From positions 1 through 25,983 of the forward strand of contig CAVDDT010000037.1 in NCBI GenBank assembly GCA_963607765.1: a DNA stretch of 25,983 nucleotides, in the 5' to 3' direction. The DNA comes from Colivicinus sp963607765 (GTDB taxonomy: Bacteria > Bacillota_I > Bacilli_A > Erysipelotrichales > Erysipelotrichaceae). The notes below the pieces were generated by a model that did no database searches, was not told the origin of the DNA, and saw nothing but the letters and a program-made list of their open reading frames with translations. Positions 13,726 to 22,758 of the stretch are shown one piece after another (position 1 is the stretch's first letter; each line of letters opens with the position of its first letter). The translations under genes were made by a program, and so were the position numbers.

Positions 13726-14103
13726 ATGTTTCCAAAGATTGACTACCACTTCTATGTGGACGAGTACGGAGGAAGCGAAGTAAACGAGGACCAGTTCAAT
13801 ACATACAGCAAAAAGGCGCTACAGTTCATCAACGAGCAAAGCGCCTCTCGCTTACTATTGAATGATCTAGATGAAGATGATACATACTTGGTGAAAATGG
13901 CAGCGTGCGCCTTGTGTGACTACGACCTAAACGAAGACAAACGACTTGAAAAAGTAAGAGTAGCGTCCGAGTCGGTAACAAGTCATTCCAGGAGCTATAA
14001 CTCCAACGCCTACGCCAAGACAAATGAAGAAGTACGAAAAGAAAGAATTCAAACAATCTACGGTTTCTTATTAAGCACAAACCTGCTATATAGGGGAGTT
14101 TAA
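13726..14103 (+). CDS. Head-tail connector (adaptor) protein
   Basis: This 125-residue mostly helical protein comes straight after the capsid gene, the usual place for the gp15/gp6-type adaptor that binds under the portal. It includes ALQFINEQSASRLLL, DDTYLVKMAACALCDYDL and a C-terminal helix ending FLLSTNLLYRGV. The call rests on position, length and helical pattern rather than on a diagnostic motif. Confidence 0.75.
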   Translation: MFPKIDYHFYVDEYGGSEVNEDQFNTYSKKALQFINEQSASRLLLNDLDEDDTYLVKMAACALCDYDLNEDKRLEKVRVASESVTSHSRSYNSNAYAKTNEEVRKERIQTIYGFLLSTNLLYRGV

Positions 14104-14430
14104 ATGTTCCCACATACGATAACAATTTACACATATAGCGAAGATACTGAAACCTACAGTAAACAGGTAGTAAAGGGTGTCTGGTGGGCTGGAAGTGATA
14201 GTGTTCCTATCAGCGAAACTAGGAGCCATAGTGCACCAACAACCATCGTAATTCCTAAAGAGCTAATGGACAGTGTAACAGTTGAAAATGGCTGTTATAT
14301 TGCCAAAGGCGAGCAAAAAGATATTGAGTCAATGGAAGAACTGGAAGGAACGGAAAGTATCCAAGTTTATAGCGTGCAAATAAATGATGCAGGATGTGAG
14401 CTAGACAACATCACAATCAATGGAAGTTAA
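14104..14430 (+). CDS. Head closure / head-tail joining protein
   Basis: This 108-residue beta-rich protein begins MFPHTITIYTYSEDTETYSKQVVKGVWW, an opening typical of phage stopper proteins of the gp16 class, and ends in QVYSVQINDAGCELDNITING. It starts immediately after the adaptor stop and overlaps the next gene by 11 bases. Expected to close the connector once DNA is packaged. Confidence 0.75.
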   Translation: MFPHTITIYTYSEDTETYSKQVVKGVWWAGSDSVPISETRSHSAPTTIVIPKELMDSVTVENGCYIAKGEQKDIESMEELEGTESIQVYSVQINDAGCELDNITINGS

Positions 14431-14863
14431 ACTAGACGTAAGCGGAATCGTAGACAAGCTTGAACAAATAGATAACCTGGTCGTAGCTGGAGAAGCTAAC
14501 AAGTTTCTAGCAAACGAAATAATGCGACTAGCGGATGATTATGTGCCAATGGACAGCGGAGTGCTTAAAAATACAGCATTCGTGGGCCCAATGGGTGATG
14601 AAATCATCTACCCAACTCCATATGCCAACTATTTATATCAAGGATACCTGATGGTAGACCCGATAACCAAAAAGGGCTGTTTTTACGACCCTAAAACAAA
14701 TAGACACTGGAGCAGGCCTAACACTCAAAAAGAGTTAACTAGTACGCCCTTACACTTCAAAGGAGAACCACAACGTGGTTCAAAGTGGGTGCAAAGAACA
14801 TATGACGACTATAGTGAGGAATTAGGCGAGGCATTAAACAAATACATAAAGGAGCAATTATGA
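14420..14863 (+). CDS. Minor capsid / tail completion protein (HK97 gp10-like)
   Basis: This 147-residue protein contains the ADDYVPMDSGVLKNTAFV and YPTPYANYLYQG motifs of the Minor_capsid_2/HK97 gp10 type, plus PLHFKGEPQRGSKWVQRTYDDY near the end. It sits in the canonical neck position. It overlaps both neighbours. Confidence 0.8.
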   Translation: MEVKLDVSGIVDKLEQIDNLVVAGEANKFLANEIMRLADDYVPMDSGVLKNTAFVGPMGDEIIYPTPYANYLYQGYLMVDPITKKGCFYDPKTNRHWSRPNTQKELTSTPLHFKGEPQRGSKWVQRTYDDYSEELGEALNKYIKEQL

Positions 14864-15285
14864 ACGTTATAGAGGCTTTAAAAGACTATTTCAACACATA
14901 CCCAGAGTTAGAAACAAAAACAATATTCGTAAACTTCTTGAAGGAAAAAGGTTCATCGTTTTCAATAATTCCTTCACCAGTCCAACCATTAACTGTGACA
15001 AACATTGATGGATCATACACAAAAAGATTCGCATTCCAACTGGTGGGAAGATTTAACTACAGCGAAGAAACAAAAATGAATATTCGTAACAGTAACTTCT
15101 TCCAGGAACTAGAGGAATGGGTAATCGACAACAACGAAAACGATATCCTGCCTGAACTAGGAGAAGGATATGAACCATTAGCATTAAGAGTAACATCCAA
15201 TGGCTATCTAATGGGCATATCACCAGATGGAAAGACAGGGCAATATCAGATTAATTTTGAATTAACATACGAAAAGGAGAAATAA
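14860..15285 (+). CDS. Tail terminator protein (Minor_capsid_3-like)
   Basis: This 141-residue protein begins MNVIEALKDYFNTYPEL and includes KRFAFQLVGRFNYSEETKMNIRNSNFFQELEEWV and a final strand YQINFELTYE, matching the minor capsid/tail terminator family encoded just before the tail tube gene. It should cap the tail tube and join it to the head. ATGA overlap with the upstream gene. Confidence 0.78.
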   Translation: MNVIEALKDYFNTYPELETKTIFVNFLKEKGSSFSIIPSPVQPLTVTNIDGSYTKRFAFQLVGRFNYSEETKMNIRNSNFFQELEEWVIDNNENDILPELGEGYEPLALRVTSNGYLMGISPDGKTGQYQINFELTYEKEK

Positions 15286-15286
15286 A

Positions 15287-15790
15287 ATGGCTGATACAAA
15301 AGTACAAGCAATCAAAAGAAGTAAGTTCGCTGAATTTATCAACACTACGCCAAGCTCATCAACACCAACATGGGCAAGAATTGGTAAAGGTGTTGCAGAG
15401 AACGAAATCTCATACAATGGCAACGTTGTAACTGAAACATTCATCCACGAAGATAACGCTTCTAACAGCGTAGACTCATATGCACCACAAATCGCAGTAA
15501 CTCAATACTGCTACAAGGGCGACCAAGTGTTCGACTATGTAGATGGTTTAAGAAAGAAGAGAGCTATTGGCAGCGATTGTGAAACACAATTACTAATGGT
15601 TTATGTATATGACACTGAAGATGACACAACATATGCAGCTGAAAGACAAGAAATCTCAATTCAAGTCGATACATTCGGTGGCGCTGGTGGCGAAAGAAAC
15701 CAAATCGGATACAATATCCTATTCAATGGCGACCCAACAGTAGGAACAGCAACAATCACAGCTGGCGTGCCAACATTTAGTGCTGAATAA
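15287..15790 (+). CDS. Major tail (tube) protein
   Basis: This 167-residue protein has a strong AAAAGGAGAAATAAA ribosome site, highly expressed codon use like the capsid gene, and beta-rich sequence with NGNVVTETFIHEDNASNSVDSYAP and IGYNILFNGDPTVGTATI. Its place before the tail chaperones and tape measure identifies the tube subunit. Confidence 0.85.
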   Translation: MADTKVQAIKRSKFAEFINTTPSSSTPTWARIGKGVAENEISYNGNVVTETFIHEDNASNSVDSYAPQIAVTQYCYKGDQVFDYVDGLRKKRAIGSDCETQLLMVYVYDTEDDTTYAAERQEISIQVDTFGGAGGERNQIGYNILFNGDPTVGTATITAGVPTFSAE

Positions 15791-15809
15791 ATAACAAAGG
15801 AGAGAGGGA

Positions 15810-16262
15810 ATGAATAAGATTAATATTGAAAGTAGTGAAACAGTCAAAGTCGAGATCAATGACACTGGTAAATTTATAGAACTAAATCCACTCGATGTGG
15901 AGTTTCCATTGAAAGTAGAAAAGGCTTCTAACGAGTTAGATAGAATGCTTAAAAAATTAGAGCAGGAAGTAAACCTAATCGATAAGAAGACTGATGTTAA
16001 AGATGGCTTAATGTCAAGGAACACCAGGGATAAAATTCTAAAATACAAGGAATACAACCAGGAATGTGGAAAAGTTATAGACGAGTTATTCGGCCAAGGA
16101 ACAGTGAACGCGGCGTTTGGAGATAGGAACTACATCGGTATGTACAATGATCTATTCAATTCCCTTGAACCAATCTTCAAAGAAGTGTATGGCAACCCAG
16201 AAAACACAATCGCTCATTTAAAGAAGAAATACTCAAAAGAAGACAGTGAAATTCTTAAATGA
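15810..16262 (+). CDS. Tail assembly chaperone
   Basis: This 150-residue helical protein (LDVEFPLKVEKASNELDRMLKKLEQEV ... CGKVIDELFGQGTVNAAFGDRNY) lies between the tube gene and the Gp15 gene, the position of the G-type tail chaperone. A T TTA AAG heptamer is present at 16217-16223, but the -1 frame meets a TGA at 16247, so it does not fuse to the next gene. The next gene is coupled by ATGA instead. Confidence 0.75.
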   Translation: MNKINIESSETVKVEINDTGKFIELNPLDVEFPLKVEKASNELDRMLKKLEQEVNLIDKKTDVKDGLMSRNTRDKILKYKEYNQECGKVIDELFGQGTVNAAFGDRNYIGMYNDLFNSLEPIFKEVYGNPENTIAHLKKKYSKEDSEILK

Positions 16263-16861
16263 GAAAGTACCCAACTAAAGTAGAAGTTGATGGAATTGTC
16301 ATACCAATAGATACAAGTTTCAAAACTGCTCTAAGGTGTATGGAAGTGATAAATGATGACAGCATAAACGACCAGGAAAGAGCCCTGGCGGTCATTTATT
16401 TATTAACGGACGATATACCAAAGGTAGACCTAAATAAACTCTTGTTGGTATTAAAAAAGTACTTGCAATGCGGTCAAGAAGAGATACATCCAGTGTCACT
16501 GCAAAAAGACATGGACTTAGAACAAGATGAGAAATATATAATCTCATCTTTTATGTTTGATTATGGGATAGATCTAGAAAAGGAAGATATGCACTGGTGG
16601 AGGTTTATGGACCTTTTAAACGGATTATCGAGTGAGTGTATACTATCCAGGATAAGAGACATTAGGACTATGGACTTGTCAATCTATAAAGACCCTAAAT
16701 CGCGAGAAAAGATACTTAAAGCAAGAAGACAGGTCGCACTAAAAATAAAGCACAAAGAAACTGATGAAGAGAAAGAACATCTAGCAAAATTTGAGGAGCA
16801 CTTCAAGGTACAAACAAACCAACTAGATGATGATGATTATTTATTAGAAGACGAGGAGTAA
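16259..16861 (+). CDS. Bacteriophage Gp15 family tail chaperone
   Basis: This 200-residue protein matches the Gp15 family: VIPIDTSFKTALRCMEVINDDSINDQERALAVIYLL, the MFDYGIDLEKEDMHWWRFMDLLNGL motif, SRIRDIRTMDLSIYK and an acidic C-terminus. In Bacillota siphophages it takes the GT-like chaperone place before the tape measure. It is coupled to the upstream chaperone by ATGA. Confidence 0.88.
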   Translation: MRKYPTKVEVDGIVIPIDTSFKTALRCMEVINDDSINDQERALAVIYLLTDDIPKVDLNKLLLVLKKYLQCGQEEIHPVSLQKDMDLEQDEKYIISSFMFDYGIDLEKEDMHWWRFMDLLNGLSSECILSRIRDIRTMDLSIYKDPKSREKILKARRQVALKIKHKETDEEKEHLAKFEEHFKVQTNQLDDDDYLLEDEE

Positions 16862-16864
16862 AAA

Positions 16865-19432
16865 ATGGCAGAAGCATTAAAAGTAAAAATAAGTAGTGAC
16901 TCCTCTGAATTTAGAGGCGATATTGATAAGAATATCAAGAAGATGCAGGAACTCTCTAGCAAATACAAAGAAGTGAATGATAAATTGTCTTCTAGAGGGC
17001 CTGAAGATTTCGCAAAAACACTAAGTAAAGCGTTAGAAAAAAATAATGAACAGCTAGAAAAAGCTAAGCAAAAATTAACGAACCTGGAAGAGGCATACAA
17101 TAAGCAAGCAGCAAAAGCTCATGAACTTTCAAAAGGTGATGATAATGACGCCTACGACAAAGCACTTCAAAAGCAACAACAACTAGAAACAAAAATGTTG
17201 AGTGCTAAAGAAGAAGTGAATAAATTGGAAGAACAGAGCGCTCAAATAACTGCACAAACCACAAATGAGTACAATGCCCAAACTGAAGCCCTAAAAGCAC
17301 AAGCTGAAGAGCTAAAAAATAGCTTTAATATCTTAGATGCAATTAACAACCAGGATATGAAATACGCTGGAACTTATAGTTTCTTTGATGGGCTCAAAAA
17401 GAAAGCAAAAGATGTAGGTTCCTGGTTAGGCGATGCATTCAAGGAAGCAGGGTCTAAACTGGGTGACATATTCAAAGGAATAGGTTCAAAGGTCGGCGCT
17501 TTCTTGAGCAGTGGCAAAGATGGCCAAGGAATAGAATTGTTTAAAAAAGGAAGTTTCCAAGAAGCTAACAATGGCTTTAAAAGTTTAACTGGACTAGCTG
17601 GTAAGTTTGGTCTTGCAATGTTTGGAGCACAAACAGCGTTCACATTAATCAGGAAAGCTGTAAGTCAAATCCTGGAAGACAATACCCAGTTATCAAATAC
17701 AATTAGCAGCATCTGGAATGGCCTGGTATCAGCAATAACGCCAGTAGTCAACGCGATAGTTTCAGTCTTGGCAACAGCACTAAACTACATAATCGCAATG
17801 ATCAATGCAATCGCCAGCCTTGATGTCTTGGGTCTAATGAGCAAAGCCAATAAGAAAGCTAATGCAAAGAGCTCATCAGGAAGTTCAAGCAAGCAAAACC
17901 AGCAATACAGTTTTGATACAGCTGAAACGCTACAAAAAAGTTCAGGAGGCGGTTCAAGTGGTACTAGCATAGAAGATTCATACCTAAAAAACGTAGAGTT
18001 GAGTGGCGATTTATTAAGATACGCCGAGAAACTAAAAGCAATATGGGCTGATATCCAACAAATAGGTGCAAATCTATGGGAGGGTATCAAAGAAGGGCTC
18101 CAATACATGAATAGTGGGGAAAGAATCCTTCAAGTTTGCAAGAATTTAATAGATGCGTTCCTTGATGACATAAAAGCCTGTACTGAAGCAACGGTTGAGT
18201 GGAGTGCCAAACTGGACTTCGGGCCTTTGTTTGATAGTGTGGCAACAGCACTAGAATCGCTAGAACCAATTCTAACAGCCATAGGTGATGCAGCGGTGTG
18301 GATCTACACAAACGCAATACTTCCAATTGCAACGTGGATAATTGAAAATGGTATACCTGAATTTTTGAATACTGTAGCGAGCGTGCTGGATGTGGTGAAC
18401 ACAGCGTTAGAACAGATGAAAGAACCCCTCCAATATATATGGGATAACTTCATATCGCCAATAGCCACAACAATTGGTGATGTAATTATAAATGCTTTTA
18501 AACAAATTCAAGAGTATATGGATAAGCTAGGCACTTGGCTAAGTGACCACCCAGAGTTCGTAGAATTTGTAACACTAGTAGGATCACTAGTTGGAATCGT
18601 AACAGCACTAGTTGCGGGCTTTGAATTAGTATCGGCAGCAGTTGGCGTTTTTGCTTCGGTTTTAACTAGCCCAATAGTTATAATCGCCGCAATAATCGCT
18701 GCAATCGGGCTACTTCTTGTTTATTTTGGAGACATAGATGCAGCGGTTGATAACTTAAAACTTGTATTCCAAGGTTTAACCGATTTTATAACAGGCGTAT
18801 TCACAGGGAACTGGGACCTTGCGTGGCAAGGATGTCTAGAAATATTTGAAGGTTTTTCGGGTTTATTGGATAACTTGTGTGATGCGATAGTCAACATGTT
18901 TGAGTCAATGGGCATAGATATCAGTGGAGTAATTGATGGAATCAAGCAAATCGCTAGTGGCTTAGTTGAATTTATAGCTGGAGTCTTTACGGGAGACTGG
19001 AAGAAAGCATGGGAAGGTGTCAAAGATATCTTCAAGGGTTTATGGAACGGAATCATCTCCCTACTAGAAAGTGCAATCAACTGGATAGTAGATGGCATTA
19101 ATAAGATTAGTTTTGATGTACCTAGCTGGGTACCAGTCATTGGTGGAAAGCAGTTCGGCTTTAACATCAGCCATGCTTCACTTCCACGATTAGCGCAAGG
19201 TGCAGTCATTCCACCTAACAAGGAATTTCTAGCGGTATTAGGTGACCAAACAAGAGGAAATAACATTGAAACACCAGAAGCTCTACTAAGACAAGTAGTT
19301 CAAGAGGAAAGTGGATCACAGGAAATCAATATCGTAGCAAACGGTGACATGGCACAACTTATCAAACTATTGAGATTTAAACTTCAAGAAGAAGACAAGC
19401 GTGTAGGCTCAAGCCTAGTGGTAGGAGGATAA
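16865..19432 (+). CDS. Tape measure protein
   Basis: The 855-residue product has a coiled-coil N-terminus (about 1-160), hydrophobic segments near 290-320 and 567-622 (IVIIAAIIAAIGLLLVYFG), a Gly/Ser-rich stretch near 340-370, and a duplicated unit with FITGVFTGNWDLAW (about 640) and FIAGVFTGDWKKAWEG (about 701). It is by far the longest gene and lies after the chaperones, as expected. At roughly 0.15 nm per residue it predicts a tail near 130 nm. The C-terminal part (ISHASLPRLAQGAVIPPNKEFLAVLGDQ) is typical of TMP ends. Confidence 0.95.
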   Translation: MAEALKVKISSDSSEFRGDIDKNIKKMQELSSKYKEVNDKLSSRGPEDFAKTLSKALEKNNEQLEKAKQKLTNLEEAYNKQAAKAHELSKGDDNDAYDKALQKQQQLETKMLSAKEEVNKLEEQSAQITAQTTNEYNAQTEALKAQAEELKNSFNILDAINNQDMKYAGTYSFFDGLKKKAKDVGSWLGDAFKEAGSKLGDIFKGIGSKVGAFLSSGKDGQGIELFKKGSFQEANNGFKSLTGLAGKFGLAMFGAQTAFTLIRKAVSQILEDNTQLSNTISSIWNGLVSAITPVVNAIVSVLATALNYIIAMINAIASLDVLGLMSKANKKANAKSSSGSSSKQNQQYSFDTAETLQKSSGGGSSGTSIEDSYLKNVELSGDLLRYAEKLKAIWADIQQIGANLWEGIKEGLQYMNSGERILQVCKNLIDAFLDDIKACTEATVEWSAKLDFGPLFDSVATALESLEPILTAIGDAAVWIYTNAILPIATWIIENGIPEFLNTVASVLDVVNTALEQMKEPLQYIWDNFISPIATTIGDVIINAFKQIQEYMDKLGTWLSDHPEFVEFVTLVGSLVGIVTALVAGFELVSAAVGVFASVLTSPIVIIAAIIAAIGLLLVYFGDIDAAVDNLKLVFQGLTDFITGVFTGNWDLAWQGCLEIFEGFSGLLDNLCDAIVNMFESMGIDISGVIDGIKQIASGLVEFIAGVFTGDWKKAWEGVKDIFKGLWNGIISLLESAINWIVDGINKISFDVPSWVPVIGGKQFGFNISHASLPRLAQGAVIPPNKEFLAVLGDQTRGNNIETPEALLRQVVQEESGSQEINIVANGDMAQLIKLLRFKLQEEDKRVGSSLVVGG

Positions 19433-19433
19433 T

Positions 19434-19835
19434 ATGGCAGATTATACATTCGATAACGGATTATATTTAGATGGCATTTATTACAATGTGCCAATCACTA
19501 GTGTAAAGCGTACGGCCAACAAGATATGGAAGTACGCCGATAGAACCGAAGAAGGAAACCATGTCGGCGAAATCCTAGGAATCTACTACAACTTTACAAT
19601 AACAATTGGAGACATCCATGATGCGGATGAGTACGACAAGTTCTACAGTGATATCACCAGTTCAAAAGCATATAGAACGGTGAGAATGCCAAGCGCAGCG
19701 GGTGGTTCGGAGTTCGAATTCACCTGCTACCTTGACAAAGTAGAAGACCAAATATGCAAATCCAAAAAGGGTAAAAACATAAAGAAAGGGTTATCGTTTC
19801 AAATGATAGCTCAAAGCCCTGCTAGGAGACCATAA
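19434..19835 (+). CDS. Distal tail / baseplate protein
   Basis: This 133-residue beta-rich protein (DNGLYLDGIYYNVPITSVKRTANKIWKYADRTEEGNHVGEILG) follows the tape measure with GTAGGAGGATAAT as ribosome site. Position suggests a Dit-like or baseplate ring component, but it is shorter than most Dit proteins. Called from context and composition. Confidence 0.65.
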   Translation: MADYTFDNGLYLDGIYYNVPITSVKRTANKIWKYADRTEEGNHVGEILGIYYNFTITIGDIHDADEYDKFYSDITSSKAYRTVRMPSAAGGSEFEFTCYLDKVEDQICKSKKGKNIKKGLSFQMIAQSPARRP

Positions 19836-21544
19836 TGGAGAGATATACATCATGCACCGTTGAACTAGAGTTGTTTGATACAGGAGCGATAGATGGTGTC
19901 ACCCTAAGTGCAACAAATAAGATGAGCTTTAGTAGCGTGGAAAGCATCAAGGAAGAAAACGAAAACCTGGTGCAATTTGCAACGCTGGAGCCCGATTATT
20001 TTCTCTTAGACGGGAGTCTACAAACATATGACACAATCGATAACTTGAAGTCAAAAGTCGGTTATATGAGCCGATATTTTACTTCTAGCATAACTGGAAC
20101 GTTTAGTTCTTACCATTCATCGGTAGGAATAACGTTCCATTTTTATGAAACCGTGCCAGATGAGATGAAAATACAATTCTTTGATGGTGATAGTTTAATC
20201 GAAGAAGGAACATTCTATCCTGACGATTTAAAGTACTTCGCTGAATTGTTGGCTAGCAACTACAACAAGGTAGTAATGACATTCACCAATACTGATAGAT
20301 ACACCAGAATAAACTATATAGATTTTGGAACAAAAATCGAATATGGTAGCGACCTAGATAAGAAACTAAAGTCGGCTTCATTAACTGAAGAAGTAGATAC
20401 ATTCTCCAGCACACTTCCAATTGATGAAAGTAGTCTAGAAGTAATTGATGAGTTGGGAATGTTTGATATCACAAATCCTAAGTCGTACTACCAGTACTTG
20501 CAAAAGCGCCAAAGGTTCAAGATCTACGAAACTATAAACGATACAAAAGAACTAGTAGCGGTGCACTACTTGAAAGAGTGGTCACAAACAAAAGAACTGC
20601 TTGCTAGTTTTGAGTTACAAGACATTATAGGTCTAATGAATGAAACAACATTCTATGGTGGCATGTATACAAACGTGAAAGCTGGTGACCTGATAGAAGA
20701 AATCATGAGCGATTATGGCTTTGAAGATTACACAATCGATGATGAACTAAAGGATATCGAGCTAAGTGGCTATTTAAAGAAACAAAGTCATAGAGAAGCG
20801 CTGCAACAGGTAGCGTTCGCGATAGGAGCGTGTGTCTCAACAGCTAGAAACGCTGGTGTGCGCATTTTCAAGCCTTTGTACGAGAATTTAGGAATAATTG
20901 ATAGTGATAGAAAGCTAATCTCAACAGCGCACGAAATCAAACAAAAAGACCTTGTAACGGGTGTCTCTTTGACAGCACATTCGTACAGTTTAGATGGTGA
21001 AACATCACAAATCACAAAAGCAACATTCAACCCAGGAACATATAGGGTGTTATTCAATGATCCATGTGAGAATTTAACCATAACTGGTGGAACGCTACTA
21101 GGAAGTAACTGCAATTATGCGGACATCCAGGTAGATGCAGCGGGAGAAGTCATAATCAATGGAACAAAGTATGTAGACAATAGTGTAGTGTATAGCTACA
21201 AAAATGAAATATATGCGAGTTCAATAGATGAAAACATCCTAGAGGTAACAGATGCAACACTTGTTAGTGCTAGCAACGTAACTGATTTATTGGAAAGCAT
21301 TTATACAATCAAGCAGTATCGTCTAGAGCACAGCTTAAACATCATAGAAATTGGTGAAGTGCCAGCTGGTACGTATGCGGTCAAAAGTAACGGTGCATAC
21401 GCGCCACTTTTAATCACTAAGCTTACAAGTGACCTAGCAGGTGGGTATACAGCACAGGTCGAAGGAGTTGGCTACGCTTTAAGAATCAATGAATATTACA
21501 AAGCTGGAAGTGAATTATACGCAGGAAGTGAGGGAATAATCTAA
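19835..21544 (+). CDS. Baseplate hub / tail-associated structural protein
   Basis: The 569-residue protein is in the tail hub (Tal/gp44-like) position. Residues about 190-360 (LTEEVDTFSSTLPIDESS, YLQKRQRFKIYETINDT, GDLIEEIMSDYGFEDY, REALQQVAFAIGACV) recall gp27-like hub folds, and the C-terminal half is beta-rich. No peptidase or lysozyme motif is visible. It shares single-base or tight junctions with both neighbours. Confidence 0.75.
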   Translation: MERYTSCTVELELFDTGAIDGVTLSATNKMSFSSVESIKEENENLVQFATLEPDYFLLDGSLQTYDTIDNLKSKVGYMSRYFTSSITGTFSSYHSSVGITFHFYETVPDEMKIQFFDGDSLIEEGTFYPDDLKYFAELLASNYNKVVMTFTNTDRYTRINYIDFGTKIEYGSDLDKKLKSASLTEEVDTFSSTLPIDESSLEVIDELGMFDITNPKSYYQYLQKRQRFKIYETINDTKELVAVHYLKEWSQTKELLASFELQDIIGLMNETTFYGGMYTNVKAGDLIEEIMSDYGFEDYTIDDELKDIELSGYLKKQSHREALQQVAFAIGACVSTARNAGVRIFKPLYENLGIIDSDRKLISTAHEIKQKDLVTGVSLTAHSYSLDGETSQITKATFNPGTYRVLFNDPCENLTITGGTLLGSNCNYADIQVDAAGEVIINGTKYVDNSVVYSYKNEIYASSIDENILEVTDATLVSASNVTDLLESIYTIKQYRLEHSLNIIEIGEVPAGTYAVKSNGAYAPLLITKLTSDLAGGYTAQVEGVGYALRINEYYKAGSELYAGSEGII

Positions 21545-21939
21545 TGGCATGGCAAACACCAATTTATGATCGTGCGCAAAGTGACATAGATAACAAAACC
21601 AAAAAAGGATATTTAAATGTAGAGGATTTAAATAGAATCGAAGGCAATATTAGCTATGTTGCTAGTTTAATGGGCATAACGGTAACAACCAAGTCCTGGA
21701 GTAAGACCACACTTCCTGTCTCTAGCGATTTCCAAAGAATCACAAATAACATAGATACTTTGAAGAAAGAAATCACGTTCACAACATATCAAGAATGTCC
21801 AGAGCTTCCAATCAACCATTATGAGAAAGTAAATCTAATAGAAGCACTAATAGAGGCCATAGAAGGTGACTATATGCTAGTTTTAGGCGCTACTGTTTTC
21901 AGTGGTGAAGGGTCATATGCTGGAGATAATCTAGTATGA
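21544..21939 (+). CDS. Baseplate/tail structural protein
   Basis: This 131-residue protein begins MAWQTPIYDRAQSDIDNKTKKGYLNVEDLNRIEGNISY, an opening shared by small baseplate proteins of Bacillota gut phages (the form DLNRIEGN). It follows the hub with a TAATG junction. Function is structural by context. Confidence 0.65.
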   Translation: MAWQTPIYDRAQSDIDNKTKKGYLNVEDLNRIEGNISYVASLMGITVTTKSWSKTTLPVSSDFQRITNNIDTLKKEITFTTYQECPELPINHYEKVNLIEALIEAIEGDYMLVLGATVFSGEGSYAGDNLV

Positions 21940-22187
21940 ATAAATATAGCGGATACTTTTACTATAGAAATGGTAAATTGAGATACGTTGATAACGGTAA
22001 AGAATACAAGGTTACAAAAGAACAAATAAATAGATTTAGAAGTGTTGTTGATAGTCATCCAAGTAAATGGAAAAAGGGCAAAATAAATGAACAAATCATT
22101 GATAACCATTGCTTTCGTTTTGTTTATAATAACTATGAGGATGATCCTGTGGACAATTTATATGCAATATTTAGATACAAGGGGTAA
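21936..22187 (+). CDS. Accessory protein, AT-rich cassette 2, gene 1
   Basis: This 83-residue basic, aromatic-rich protein (MNKYSGYFYYRNGKLRYVDNGKEYKV) interrupts the baseplate-fibre order and has more AT-rich codon use than its neighbours. It is coupled to the baseplate gene by ATGA. I do not recognise a family; a cargo (moron) role, perhaps immunity or defence, is possible but unsupported. Confidence 0.55.
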   Translation: MNKYSGYFYYRNGKLRYVDNGKEYKVTKEQINRFRSVVDSHPSKWKKGKINEQIIDNHCFRFVYNNYEDDPVDNLYAIFRYKG

Positions 22188-22190
22188 AAA

Positions 22191-22460
22191 ATGGACAAAA
22201 AAGCTAAATTATCGGTGATTTTAAAAAGCAGGTACAATATAAACCCAGTAACGTTTATTGGCTGTTTGAGTGGGGAAAAAGAAATAGAAGAAATGCTAGA
22301 TATTCTTCAAAAGCACCCTGAAATAACCGATAGTGATGAAGTTTATACAATAGCTGCCAAAGTTGAAAATATACCCTGCAAGCCAGTGAATGATAAATTA
22401 AGAAGTTATATGGAAAAATGGGGAGTCAGAAAAAGGACAAAACCATGGTGTAAAGACTAG
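22191..22460 (+). CDS. Accessory protein, AT-rich cassette 2, gene 2
   Basis: This 89-residue protein (MDKKAKLSVILKSRYNINPVTFIGCL ... YMEKWGVRKRTKPWCKD) is the second gene of the cassette, 3 bases after the first. Its TAG stop sits in the stem of a terminator matching the one that ends cassette 1. No family is recognised. Confidence 0.55.
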   Translation: MDKKAKLSVILKSRYNINPVTFIGCLSGEKEIEEMLDILQKHPEITDSDEVYTIAAKVENIPCKPVNDKLRSYMEKWGVRKRTKPWCKD

Positions 22461-22477
22461 AGAAATCTAGTTTTTTT
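22452..22477 (+). terminator. Terminator of AT-rich cassette 2
   Basis: ACTAGA (22456-22461), loop GAAA, TCTAGT (22466-22471) and a run of seven T, with the upstream AAAG able to extend pairing. It shares the 14-base core CTAGAGAAATCTAG with the terminator at 5702-5724. Confidence 0.85.
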
Positions 22478-22497
22478 ATTGGAAAAAAGGAGAAAAT

Positions 22498-22758
22498 ATG
22501 GCATACACAACAAAAACATGGGTGGATAGAAATGTTGAACACCCAGGAAGAAGGAAACTATCAGCTGTAAGTGGCGAAGACAATGTTTATGATGTTGTCA
22601 GGTCGGAAGGGACAATCACCGCTGCAGGAGATGCATTCAATGCTGAAAATATGAATGATCTAGAGTCCAGGATATCAAGTGGAATTGATGATGCAATAAC
22701 AACAGTGAAAGCATACGTAGATGAAACGATAGGCAGTGCTATAGGTGGTGAGTACTAA
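22498..22758 (+). CDS. Baseplate/fibre adaptor protein
   Basis: This 86-residue protein begins MAYTTKTWVDRNVEHPGRRKLS and continues with NVYDVVRSEGTITAAGDAFNAENMNDLESRI, a well-known opening of tail fibre attachment proteins in gut Bacillota phages. A strong AAAAAGGAGAAAAT ribosome site follows the cassette 2 terminator, so structural translation restarts here. The protein is short compared with fibres where this segment is fused to longer stalks. Confidence 0.75.
   Translation: MAYTTKTWVDRNVEHPGRRKLSAVSGEDNVYDVVRSEGTITAAGDAFNAENMNDLESRISSGIDDAITTVKAYVDETIGSAIGGEY

Noticed and set aside
16217..16223. T TTA AAG slippery heptamer near the end of the tail chaperone gene, suggesting a G/GT-type frameshift into Gp15
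   Set aside because: The -1 frame reads GAA GAA ATA CTC AAA AGA AGA CAG TGA and stops at 16247-16249, before Gp15. It also shows that such heptamers occur by chance in this genome, which lowers the weight of the MuF case.
18721..19266. Long minus-strand ORF of about 180 codons opposite the tape measure gene
   Set aside because: It lies fully inside a strongly supported + strand gene, has no ribosome site or family pattern, and its composition is that of an antisense shadow. The same applies to other minus-strand ORFs, such as those over the TerL, TerS and capsid genes.
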